From Streptacidiphilus fuscans (GTDB lineage Bacteria; Actinomycetota; Actinomycetes; Streptomycetales; Streptomycetaceae), in NCBI RefSeq assembly GCF_015690355.1, contig NZ_JADPRT010000017.1:83807-147806 (forward strand): DNA of 64,000 nt. The letters are read 5' to 3'. The translations under genes and the position numbers were made by a program. The notes under the pieces are model-generated. The model saw nothing but the letters and a program-made list of their open reading frames with translations, had not been told where the DNA came from and made no database searches. This document shows positions 56,560-64,000 of the stretch, piece by piece. Position 1 is the stretch's first letter. Each line of letters opens with the position of its first letter.

Positions 56560-59500
56560 TCACAGCAGGGCGGCGGCCTCCTCCACGGAGAGGCTGCCGC
56601 CCTCGGCGTAGGCACGGTCGTAGTCCACCTCGTCGAGCAGGGCCCGTGCCTCCTCCTCGGCCGCCGTCCGCCAACGCTGTTCGGTCGCGGTCCCGACATG
56701 GCCGTCCGGCAGCGCGGCGTCGGAGGCGCCGACGAGCCGCGCGGCGCGCAGGGCGTCGTCCTGGTCCCCGCGCTGGGCGAGGGCGCGGGCGGCCGTGAGC
56801 AGATACGTCGCCCTCAGGTGCGGCATGATCACCGAGACGATCGGGTCGGTGCCGAGGGCGAGAGCCTGTTCCAACCGCTCCAGTGCGGCGTCAGGACGCC
56901 GGTCCAGCACGTCGATCATCGCCTCCATCCCGGCCAGCACGCCGTGGACGAACGGGGCCTCGCGCGACGTGACCTCCTCGCGCAGCAGGGCGAGTTGCTC
57001 CCGTGCCTCGGTGAGGCGACCGGTCTCGCCGAGCCGCGTGACCAGGAACATCCGGGCGGCGGGGCGTGCCTCGTTGGCGAGTCGGCGGGACGGTTCCAGG
57101 GTCTCGCGCAGCATCCGTTCACCGCGCTCCCCCTCGCCCTGGTCGATGAGCACCTGACCGAGCCTCACTTGAAGGATCGTCACCTGGGTGTGGGCACCCA
57201 TGCCTTCGGCGACCTCACGGGCACTCACGTAGTCGGCGGCTGCCTCGGCGAGACGGCCGAGCTTCTCGTGGGCCTCACCGCGCACCGACAGGCCCTCGGC
57301 GACGCCCCACTCGTCACCGAGCCGGGCGAACAGCTCGATGGCCTCGTCCGCGTCCGCGAGCGCCTCCTGCGCCCACTCGCTGCGGTTGGCAAGGAGGTTG
57401 GCGCGTGTCTCCAGCACCAGGGCGAGCTCCCAGACGTAGCCGAGTTCGCGGCAGGTGCGCACGGTCAGGTCGCTGAGCTCGCGCAGCGTCTCCGGTCGGC
57501 CCGCGAACAGGACCGCGAAGTACCAGACGTTGCCGGGCGGACGGCAGGCCTGCGGCAGGTCGGCGCGGTAGGTGTCGATGATGGCGCGCAGCCGGGCCTG
57601 ACCCTCCTCGGTCTGCCACTGCTCCGACTCCACGTCCAGGTACGCGAGCCGGTGCAACTGGACCTGGCGTCGGGCCTCGTCGAGCAGGTCGCCGGTCAGC
57701 GGCGGTGGGGTGTCCGTGCAACGCTGGAAGATCGGCGGCGCCGGGCGCACCGGACCCGCGAACGGGTCGGGGCCGAGCGCGGAGGTCGCCTCCGCCCAGG
57801 TGCGGGCGTCAGGACGCAGGTCGCGCATCTGCCAGAACCAGCTCAGCGACAGGACGAGGCAGATCGCCTCCTGCTCGTCCCGGGCGTCGACGGCGCGGTG
57901 CAGCGCGGTCCGCAGGTTCTCGTAGTCACGCTCCAGCCTGGCGATCGCGTCACGTTGGCCGTGCCCGCGCAGCAACGGGTCGGTGGTGCGGGCGAGTTCG
58001 CGGTAGTAGGTGAGATGCGCGCGCTCGGCGTCGGCACGGCTGCCGCGCTCGTCGAGCCGGTCGCCCGCGTACTCGGCGACCGTCTCCAGCAGCCGGTAGC
58101 GCATGCCCCCGCCACCGCCGCTCGCGACGCCGCTGTCGACACCGCCCACGCCGCCCACGCCGTCGCCCTCGTCGGGACCGGCCACGACCAGCGACTTGTC
58201 GACCAGCGAGGCCAGGGCGTCCAGCGCGTCGGGACCACACACCGCCTCGGCCGCCGCGAGGTCGCAGCCGCCACGGAAGACGGACAGCCAGGAGAGCACG
58301 GCGCGTTCGGGCTCGTCGAGCAGGTCCCAGGACCAGTCCACCACCGCGCGCAGCGTCTGCTGCCGGGGCAGCGCGGTACGCGAACCGGAGGTGAGCAGCC
58401 GGAACCGGTCGTCGAGCCGGTCCGCGATCTGACGCGGCGCCAGTATCCGTAGCCGGGCCGCCGCGAGTTCGATCGCCAGCGGCAGCCCGTCCAGGCGGCG
58501 GCAGATCTCGGCGACGGCCTCCGGGTCCTCGTCCGGAGTGAATCCGGGGCGCACCGCCGCGCCCCGGTCACCGAAGAGCCGCAGCGCGTAGGGCTCCGGG
58601 AGGGGCTCCACCGGTCGCAGCAACTCCCCCGGCACGCCGAGCGGTTCACGGCTGGTGGCGAGAACGGTCAGGCCGGGGCAGCGCGCGAGGAGGTTTTCGG
58701 CCAGCATGGCCGCGGCGTCGATCACGTGCTCGCAGTTGTCGAGGATCACCACCATGCGGCGGTCACCGCAGTGCTCGACGAGCCGGGCGAGCGGGTCGTC
58801 GCCGTGCCGCTCGGAGACGGCACGCAGCTCCTCCGCACCGGCGCTGGAGAGCACGGTCTCGCGGACGCCGAGGGCGCTGACGACCGCCTCCGGCACCGCC
58901 GACGGGTCTCCCACGGGAGCCAGCTCGGCGAGCCAGACGCCGTCCGGCGCGGCCGCGGTGCCGCCGAGCCCCTCGGCCACCTCCTGCGAGAGCCGCGTCT
59001 TGCCCGCGCCGCCGGGACCGATCAGGGTGACCAGTCGGACCCTGCCCAGATCGGCACGGATGGCGTCGATGTCGGCGCTGCGGCCGACGAAGGAGGTGAG
59101 CCGCGCGCGCAGGTTGCCGGGGGTACGGGCTGCGGCGGCGGTGCGCGCCGGCACGGCGACGGCATCGGCAGCCCGAGCCGGTCGCGGGGACGCGGTGGTG
59201 CGGGCGGGCTCGGCCGGGGACAGCAACTCGGCTTGCACCGCGCGCAGTTCGGGGCCGGGGTCGGCGCCCAACCGGTCGGCGAGACTGCGGCGGACGTCCT
59301 CGTACCCGGCCAGCGCCTCGGCGGTGCGGCCCGAGTCCCGCAACGCCCGCAGCCGCTGCGCCTGGAACAGCTCGTCCAGCGGGGACGCGTCGCACAGGGC
59401 GGCGAGTTCGGGCAGCGCCTCGTCCGCGCGGCCGAGTGCCAGCAGCGCGTCGAGCCGGGCGCGGCGCGCGTCCAACTGCCGGACCTCCCACCGCGAGGCC

Positions 59501-59943
59501 TCAGCCTCCCGGTCGGGGAGATCGGCGAGAGCGGGCCCCTGCCACAGGGCGAGCGCGTCGTCGAGCACCTCGACGGCCTTGGCCGGATTGCCGTCCGCGA
59601 GCGCGCGGGCGCCGTCCGCGGCAAGGCGGTCGAACCGGAAGAGGTCGACGTCCTCGGCTGCGGCGGCGAGCCGGTAGCCCCCGTCGACCGAGACGATCGC
59701 GCCCGGCCCGAGAGCTCGCCGCAGCCGCCCCACCAGCGCCTGCAGCGCGCCGGGCGCGTCGGCGGGCGGGTCCGCGCCCCACACCTCCTCGACGAGCAGC
59801 GCGACGGGCACGCCGCGGCCGGGCCGCAGCGCGAACACGGTGAGCAGCCCACGCAGCCGCGCCCCGCCGACCTGGACGGCCGTGCCGTCGTCGCGGAGCG
59901 CCTGGGTGGTGCCGAGGATGCGGTAGCGCACGGGTCCCATCAT
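56560..59943 (-). CDS. SARP/BTAD-type regulator with NB-ARC and TPR domains
   Basis: 1127 residues (second in-frame ATG at 59940 is equally possible). Winged helix ~1-95 (RYRILGTTQALRD ... VGGARLRGLLTVFAL), BTAD ~95-245 (DVDLFRFDRLAADGARAL). The NB-ARC ATPase has GPGGAGKTRL and VVILDNCEHV, followed by a long helical repeat tail. Similar in plan to the SARP at 42115 but with an LuxR/MalT-style ATPase segment. Convergent to the ABC exporter genes, which it may control. Confidence 0.92.
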   Translation of the reverse strand: MMGPVRYRILGTTQALRDDGTAVQVGGARLRGLLTVFALRPGRGVPVALLVEEVWGADPPADAPGALQALVGRLRRALGPGAIVSVDGGYRLAAAAEDVDLFRFDRLAADGARALADGNPAKAVEVLDDALALWQGPALADLPDREAEASRWEVRQLDARRARLDALLALGRADEALPELAALCDASPLDELFQAQRLRALRDSGRTAEALAGYEDVRRSLADRLGADPGPELRAVQAELLSPAEPARTTASPRPARAADAVAVPARTAAAARTPGNLRARLTSFVGRSADIDAIRADLGRVRLVTLIGPGGAGKTRLSQEVAEGLGGTAAAPDGVWLAELAPVGDPSAVPEAVVSALGVRETVLSSAGAEELRAVSERHGDDPLARLVEHCGDRRMVVILDNCEHVIDAAAMLAENLLARCPGLTVLATSREPLGVPGELLRPVEPLPEPYALRLFGDRGAAVRPGFTPDEDPEAVAEICRRLDGLPLAIELAAARLRILAPRQIADRLDDRFRLLTSGSRTALPRQQTLRAVVDWSWDLLDEPERAVLSWLSVFRGGCDLAAAEAVCGPDALDALASLVDKSLVVAGPDEGDGVGGVGGVDSGVASGGGGGMRYRLLETVAEYAGDRLDERGSRADAERAHLTYYRELARTTDPLLRGHGQRDAIARLERDYENLRTALHRAVDARDEQEAICLVLSLSWFWQMRDLRPDARTWAEATSALGPDPFAGPVRPAPPIFQRCTDTPPPLTGDLLDEARRQVQLHRLAYLDVESEQWQTEEGQARLRAIIDTYRADLPQACRPPGNVWYFAVLFAGRPETLRELSDLTVRTCRELGYVWELALVLETRANLLANRSEWAQEALADADEAIELFARLGDEWGVAEGLSVRGEAHEKLGRLAEAAADYVSAREVAEGMGAHTQVTILQVRLGQVLIDQGEGERGERMLRETLEPSRRLANEARPAARMFLVTRLGETGRLTEAREQLALLREEVTSREAPFVHGVLAGMEAMIDVLDRRPDAALERLEQALALGTDPIVSVIMPHLRATYLLTAARALAQRGDQDDALRAARLVGASDAALPDGHVGTATEQRWRTAAEEEARALLDEVDYDRAYAEGGSLSVEEAAALL

Positions 59944-59989
59944 CGCAGTGCAACGGACGTGCCCCGCTGCACGCCCTTTCCGGGAGGCA

Positions 59990-60038
59990 CACGGCGACGG
60001 CCGCCGCCCAGGTGCAGTGGGCGGCGGCCGTGGCCGTG
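59990..60038. terminator. 21-base-stem hairpin terminator
   Basis: 59990-60010 pairs with 60018-60038 at 20 of 21 positions around a 7-base loop. It lies 61 bases after the stop of the small secreted gene (minus strand) and before the SARP start. Confidence 0.85.
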
Positions 60039-60099
60039 GTGCGACGCGGTACGGCTCCTGGCGTCAGGTCAGGAGAACGTCAGGAGAATCAGGAGGACG

Positions 60100-60426
60100 T
60101 CAGGAGAAGATGACGGAGCGGACGATGAGGCGCTGGCCGCGCACCATGCCCGGGGGCATCACGTAGTAGACGTCGCCGTCGCACCCGAGGTCCCGGAAGA
60201 CCGTCGCCGTCGAGTCGGTGAAGTTCTGCGGCGCGTAGGCCGGGTTGTCGATGGTGGCCTCGGGAATGTCGATGCACACCCCGCTCGGCGGGTCCTCCAG
60301 GGAGGACGTGTAGCCGGGGCCGAACTGGTAGCGGAACTCGCCTGAGGCGGCGTGGGCGGAGGCGGGGACGGCGAGTGCGAGCAGCAGGGCGGCGGCGGCC
60401 GAGGTGACGGCGTTGCGCAGGCGCAT
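60100..60426 (-). CDS. Small secreted protein of unknown function
   Basis: 108 residues with a signal peptide (~1-26, LLLALAVPASAHAA). The mature ~80 residues hold two Cys (GVCIDIP, DLGCDGDV) that could form one disulfide and a beta-rich pattern ending VIVRSVIFS-like (LIVRSVIFS). Single-gene unit with its own terminator. No family recognised. Confidence 0.8.
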   Translation of the reverse strand: MRLRNAVTSAAAALLLALAVPASAHAASGEFRYQFGPGYTSSLEDPPSGVCIDIPEATIDNPAYAPQNFTDSTATVFRDLGCDGDVYYVMPPGMVRGQRLIVRSVIFS

Positions 60427-60577
60427 GGGTATTCCTCGAACGGAGTGGTCACGGGGACGGCGCTCACACTAGGGCCGGTCGTCCGTGGCCAAACGATTCT
60501 GCTGTCCCCGCTCGCGTGTCGGGCACCACGACGGGCCGCCGCGCCCCCGCGCCGCTGACCGATCGAGCGCCGAGCGT

Positions 60578-61051
60578 CTAACGCCGCGCGGGAGCGCCGG
60601 AGCTGCGCATGCCCTCGACCACCTCGACCAGGGGCGCCAGTTCGGGGTTCCGGGCCGCCACGTCGAGCGCCTCGCGCAGGGCGGCGTCGTTGGTCGGCCG
60701 GGCCTCCTCGAGGAGCTTCAGACCGGCGTCGCTGACGTCGGTGTAGATGCCACGGCGGTCGGTGGGGCACAGGTAGCGGGCCAGCAGGCCGCGGTCCTCC
60801 AGGCGGGTGACCAGGCGGGTGGTGGCGCTCTGGCTGAGCACGACCGCGTCGGCGACCTGCTTCATCTGGAGGTGCCCGCCGTCGCCGTCGTGCTGGCGGC
60901 TCAGCACGTCGAGCAGCGAGTACTCGCGCACGCTCAGGTCGTGCTCGGCCTGAAGCGCACGCTCGACGTGCGCCTCGATCCTGCCGTGGAGGAGGGAGAG
61001 GGCGGCCCAGCCGTTGGCGAGGGCGGTCAGCGCGGGGTCCGTTGCGGTCAT
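60578..61051 (-). CDS. MarR-family transcriptional regulator
   Basis: 157 residues from ATG 61051 (AAGGAG ten bases upstream). Winged HTH: LSVREYSLLDVLSRQ, MKQVADAVVLSQSATTRLVTRLEDRGLLAR and the DRRGIYTDVSDAG wing. Divergent from the MFS gene; the shared motif at 61267 and 62625 marks it as probable repressor of both the exporter and the oxidoreductase, with a reactive small molecule as inducer. Confidence 0.92.
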   Translation of the reverse strand: MTATDPALTALANGWAALSLLHGRIEAHVERALQAEHDLSVREYSLLDVLSRQHDGDGGHLQMKQVADAVVLSQSATTRLVTRLEDRGLLARYLCPTDRRGIYTDVSDAGLKLLEEARPTNDAALREALDVAARNPELAPLVEVVEGMRSSGAPARR

Positions 61052-61122
61052 CGGTCCGTGTCTCCTTCCGGGGAGGACTGCCCTCCAGGATAGCCACTCC
61101 TGGAAATATCCGCGAGAGCGGA

Positions 61123-61257
61123 CTTGAAGCTTGTGCAAGCATCCCGCACACGCCCGTCCCCGCCGAACCCCATGCGCGGACAGACAAGCCGCACGTGAAG
61201 CCCATGCAAGCATCGTGTCCACCACCCCGAACCCGATGCACGGACAGACAACCCGCA
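61123..61257. repeat. Imperfect ~65-70-base tandem duplication in the MarR/MFS promoter gap
   Basis: 61123-61193 and 61194-61257 align along their length (CATGCRCGGACAGACAA core, TGCAAGCATC core). The first contains GCTTGTGCAAGC (61129-61140), a palindrome suited to a MarR dimer. Confidence 0.7.
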
Positions 61258-61266
61258 CTTGCTTTT

Positions 61267-61287
61267 ATAGCGCGTGTGCAACTATTG
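61267..61287. promoter_or_regulatory. MarR operator candidate upstream of the MFS gene
   Basis: ATAG-CGC-GTGTGCAACTATTG, identical over 14 bases (GTGTGCAACTATTG) to 62634-62647 in front of the oxidoreductase gene. ATAG/CTAT flanks form an inverted repeat. Confidence 0.6.
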
Positions 61288-61332
61288 TCGAGGCTCGTAA
61301 GACGCACCAGCAATCGCATGGAGGACCGCGTC

Positions 61333-62541
61333 ATGCCACTCGCGCTTCTCGCCCTGGCCATCGGGGCCTTCGGAATCGGCACCACCGAATTCGGGGTCAT
61401 GGGCCTACTGCCTCAGATCGCCGGGTCCTACGGCGTCTCCATCCCCACCGCCGGCCTGCTGGTCACCGGCTACGCGCTCGGAGTCGTCGTCGGCGCGCCG
61501 CTGATGACCGTGCTCGGCACCAAGGTGAGCCGCAAGAACATGCTCATGCTGCTGATGGGCCTATTCACCGTGGGCAACGTGCTCTCCGCGCTCGCGCCTG
61601 ACTTCCCACTGCTGCTCGCCGGGCGGATCGTGACCTCGCTGGCGCACGGCGCCTTCTTCGGCATCGGGTCCGTGGTCGCGGCCGAGCTCGTGGCACCGTC
61701 CAAGAAGGCGGGCGCCATCGCCACCATGTTCACCGGCCTGACCGTCGCCAACATCGTCGGCGTGCCGCTGGGCACCTTCGTGGGACAGGTCGTGGGCTGG
61801 CGGATCACCTTCGGCGCCGTGGCCGCGCTCGGCGTGGTCGGACTGCTCGGCATCGCCAAACTGGTCCCCGCCCTGCCCCGGCCCGAAGGCGCGCACCTGC
61901 GCCGGGAGTTGGCGGCGTTCCGGAACACGCAGGTGGTCCTCGCCATGGCGATGACCGTGCTGGGGTTCGGCGGCGTCTTCGCCGCGATCACCTACATCGC
62001 GCCGATGATGACGCACGTCGCCGGGTACTCCGACGGCGCGGTCACCTGGCTGCTGGTGCTCTTCGGCGTCGGCATGTTCCTCGGCAACCTGCTCGGCGGC
62101 CGGTTCGCCGACCGCAGGCTGATGCCGATGCTCTACGCCAGCCTCGGCGGACTCGCCGTCGTGCTGGCGCTGTTCACCCTCACCGCACACACCAAGGTCC
62201 TGGCCGCCGTCACCATCCTGCTGATCGGCGCGCTCGGCTTCGCCACTGTGCCGCCGCTGCAGAAGCGGGTGCTGGACCAGGCCCACGGAGCGCCCACGCT
62301 GGCCTCGGCGGTCAACATCGGCGCGTTCAACCTCGGCAACGCGCTGTCGGCGTGGCTCGGCGGCCTCGTCATCAGCGCGGGCCTCGGCTACACGGCCCCG
62401 AACTGGGTCGGCGCGGCACTCGCCGCAGCCGCCCTCGTCCTCGCCTTCTGGTCCGCGGCCCTCGAACGCCGTGGCACGCACCCGGTGCGCACCACGGACC
62501 TCACCGCCACGCCCGAGACCCGGACCCGCGTCCACCACTGA
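61333..62541 (+). CDS. MFS drug exporter (DHA1-type, 12 segments)
   Basis: 402 residues from ATG 61333, GGAGG eight bases upstream; an ATG five codons earlier overlaps that site. Twelve membrane segments with the DHA motifs TTEFGVMGLLPQIA and G-x-x-x-G-x-x-x-x-R-like GTKVSRKNML. It is an inner-membrane proton-driven efflux pump, probably for toxic electrophiles given the neighbouring flavin reductase. Confidence 0.92.
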   Translation: MPLALLALAIGAFGIGTTEFGVMGLLPQIAGSYGVSIPTAGLLVTGYALGVVVGAPLMTVLGTKVSRKNMLMLLMGLFTVGNVLSALAPDFPLLLAGRIVTSLAHGAFFGIGSVVAAELVAPSKKAGAIATMFTGLTVANIVGVPLGTFVGQVVGWRITFGAVAALGVVGLLGIAKLVPALPRPEGAHLRRELAAFRNTQVVLAMAMTVLGFGGVFAAITYIAPMMTHVAGYSDGAVTWLLVLFGVGMFLGNLLGGRFADRRLMPMLYASLGGLAVVLALFTLTAHTKVLAAVTILLIGALGFATVPPLQKRVLDQAHGAPTLASAVNIGAFNLGNALSAWLGGLVISAGLGYTAPNWVGAALAAAALVLAFWSAALERRGTHPVRTTDLTATPETRTRVHH

Positions 62542-62624
62542 CCACGCTCGACCGGCCCCTCGACCCAAACGAGCCCGGACGGTCGACCAAAGTTCTTTCC
62601 CTCACATCTATCGAGCTGGCGCAG

Positions 62625-62647
62625 ATAGAGCGTGTGTGCAACTATTG
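62625..62647. promoter_or_regulatory. Second MarR operator candidate, upstream of the OYE gene
   Basis: ATAGAGCGTGTGTGCAACTATTG repeats the MFS-promoter element 79 bases before the GTG of the oxidoreductase gene, showing it is probably transcribed from its own MarR-controlled promoter. Confidence 0.6.
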
Positions 62648-62725
62648 CGCCAGAGGCACAGTTGCTGCGACGGTCTCCGCCGCAGGGCTGGCCACGTCCC
62701 TCTCGTGCTTTCCTCAGGAGTTGCC

Positions 62726-63826
62726 GTGACCTCGCTCTTCACCCCCTTCGCCCTGCGGTCGCTGACGATCCCCAACCGGATCTGGATGGCGTCCATGTGC
62801 CAGTACAGCGCCGCGCCGGAGGGCGAAGCGGTGGGCGCACCCACGGACTGGCACTTCACGCACCTCGCCGCCCGGGCCACCGGCGGCACCGGGCTGATCA
62901 TCACCGAGGCCACCGCCGTCAGCCCGGAGGGGCGGATCTCCCCCTACGACCTCGGCATCTGGAACGACACCCAGGTCGCCGCGTTCCAGCGGATCACCGC
63001 TTTCCTGAAGGGCCAGGGCGTCGTCCCCGGCATCCAGCTCGCCCACGCCGGACGCAAGGCGTCGACCGAGCGCACCTGGGTGGACCGCGGCCGGCCGATC
63101 AGCCCCGACGAGCAGTACGGCTGGACCCCCGTGGGCCCCAGCGCCCTCGCCTTCGGCGAGAAGTCGACCACCCCGCGTGAACTGACGCAGGATCAGATCC
63201 AGGAGATCGTCCAGCAGTTCGCCGAGGCCGCGCGGCGGGCGCTCGCGACCGGGTTCCAGGTCGCCGAGATCCACGGCGCCCACGGCTACCTCATCCACCA
63301 GTTCCTCTCCCCCTACAGCAACCACCGGACCGACGAGTACGGCGGCTCCTTCGAGAACCGGACGCGGTTCGCGCTGGAGGTCGTCGACGCCGTCCGCGCC
63401 GTGTGGCCGGAGGAACTCCCGGTCTTCTTCCGCATCTCGGCGACCGACTGGGTCGACGAGAACCCGGAGGACGCCCGGTCGGGATGGACGGCGGACGACA
63501 CCGTCCAGTTCGCCAAGGAGCTCCAGGCTCGCGGCGTGGACCTGCTGGACGTCTCCACCGGCGGCAACGTCCCGGACGCCAAGATCGTGGCGGGCCCCGG
63601 CTACCAGGTCCCGTTCGCCGAGCGGGTCCGCGTCGAGACGGACCTGCCGGTGGCGGCCGTCGGCATGATCACCGAGCCGGCGCAGGCCGAGGCCGTCGTG
63701 GCCTCCGGCCGGGCCGACGCCGTCCTGCTCGGCCGGGAGCTGCTGCGCAACCCCTACTGGCCGCGTCAGGCCGCCGCCGCGCTCGACGGCGAGGTCGCCA
63801 CCCCGATCCAGTACCACCGCGCCTGA
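62726..63826 (+). CDS. Old-yellow-enzyme family ene-reductase (YqjM-like)
   Basis: 366 residues from GTG 62726, AGGAG five bases upstream. FMN TIM-barrel motifs: MASMCQYSA (Cys25, the redox-tuning Cys of thermophilic-like OYEs), HAGRKAS, EIHGAHGYLIHQFLSP with the substrate-binding His pair, and ADAVLLGRELLRNPYW phosphate loop. It reduces activated alkenes with NAD(P)H. Co-regulation with an exporter suggests defence against electrophiles. Confidence 0.94.
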   Translation: MTSLFTPFALRSLTIPNRIWMASMCQYSAAPEGEAVGAPTDWHFTHLAARATGGTGLIITEATAVSPEGRISPYDLGIWNDTQVAAFQRITAFLKGQGVVPGIQLAHAGRKASTERTWVDRGRPISPDEQYGWTPVGPSALAFGEKSTTPRELTQDQIQEIVQQFAEAARRALATGFQVAEIHGAHGYLIHQFLSPYSNHRTDEYGGSFENRTRFALEVVDAVRAVWPEELPVFFRISATDWVDENPEDARSGWTADDTVQFAKELQARGVDLLDVSTGGNVPDAKIVAGPGYQVPFAERVRVETDLPVAAVGMITEPAQAEAVVASGRADAVLLGRELLRNPYWPRQAAAALDGEVATPIQYHRA

Positions 63827-64000
63827 CACGTCCGACCGTCCTGACCGCCCAGGCCGCCCCGACCGTCCTGGCTGCCCGGACCGCCCTCACCGGCTGATCC
63901 GAGCGCTCCCGGCAAACCCCGAGAGGTGCCGGCCCCCCCCAGCCACCGCGGGGGCCCGGGCCACGCGGGGGGGGGGCGCGCTCGTCAGCCGAGGGTGTGG
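63827..64000. other. Intergenic tail with homopolymer runs
   Basis: No gene seen. C8 at 63933-63940 and G10 at 63967-63976 are unusual and may be sequencing or assembly weak points. Confidence 0.4.

Overview
The window is about 73% GC, has strongly GC-biased third codon positions, and uses GTG and TTG starts behind GGAGG-type ribosome binding sites. With the gene content, this indicates a Streptomyces-like actinomycete (Streptomycetales or Catenulisporales; I cannot name the genus). I see no rRNA, tRNA, CRISPR array or transposase.

Positions 1 to about 45.6 kb hold one extended type VII (ESX-like) secretion locus. The minus-strand block 1-12.6 kb carries a large CpnT-like putative toxin (cut by the window edge), a YbaB-family protein, two paralogous ~750-residue proteins with an internal W-x-G motif and Asn-rich linkers, two WXG100-like proteins, two small unknowns and a first EccD. 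Divergently, EccC (three ATPase domains) and an 836-residue protein with a degenerate ADP-ribosyltransferase-like tail follow. A LytTR regulator / symporter / LytS-type kinase island (20.2-25.2 kb) interrupts the locus. Then come EccB, a second EccD, a mycosin that has lost its catalytic Asp and His, a golvesin-like membrane protein, a ParA/EspI-like ATPase and an LAETG surface protein. Next is a protein with a complete clostridial-toxin-type glycosyltransferase signature, overlapping a beta-helix protein fused to two EccA-like AAA+ domains. An ECF sigma factor and an AfsR-like SARP regulator close the block. I find no EccE.

The coherent reading is a specialised secretion apparatus with its own chaperone-ATPase, regulators and several toxin-like cargo candidates. 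The pseudo-mycosin, the glycosyltransferase/beta-helix-AAA pair and the paralogous WXG proteins are the most unusual parts.

Positions 45.6-54.4 kb hold an FAD-dependent oxidoreductase, a secreted cutinase-like esterase, a four-gene overlapping operon (P450, XRE regulator, ImmA/IrrE-like metallopeptidase, polytopic membrane protein), and a second P450 with its ferredoxin. Positions 54.6-64.0 kb hold a DrrAB-type ABC exporter, a second SARP-type regulator, a small secreted protein, and a MarR / MFS exporter / old-yellow-enzyme group. The MFS and oxidoreductase genes share a 14-base promoter motif, which suggests one regulon. Several promoter regions carry clear inverted or phased direct repeats, listed below.
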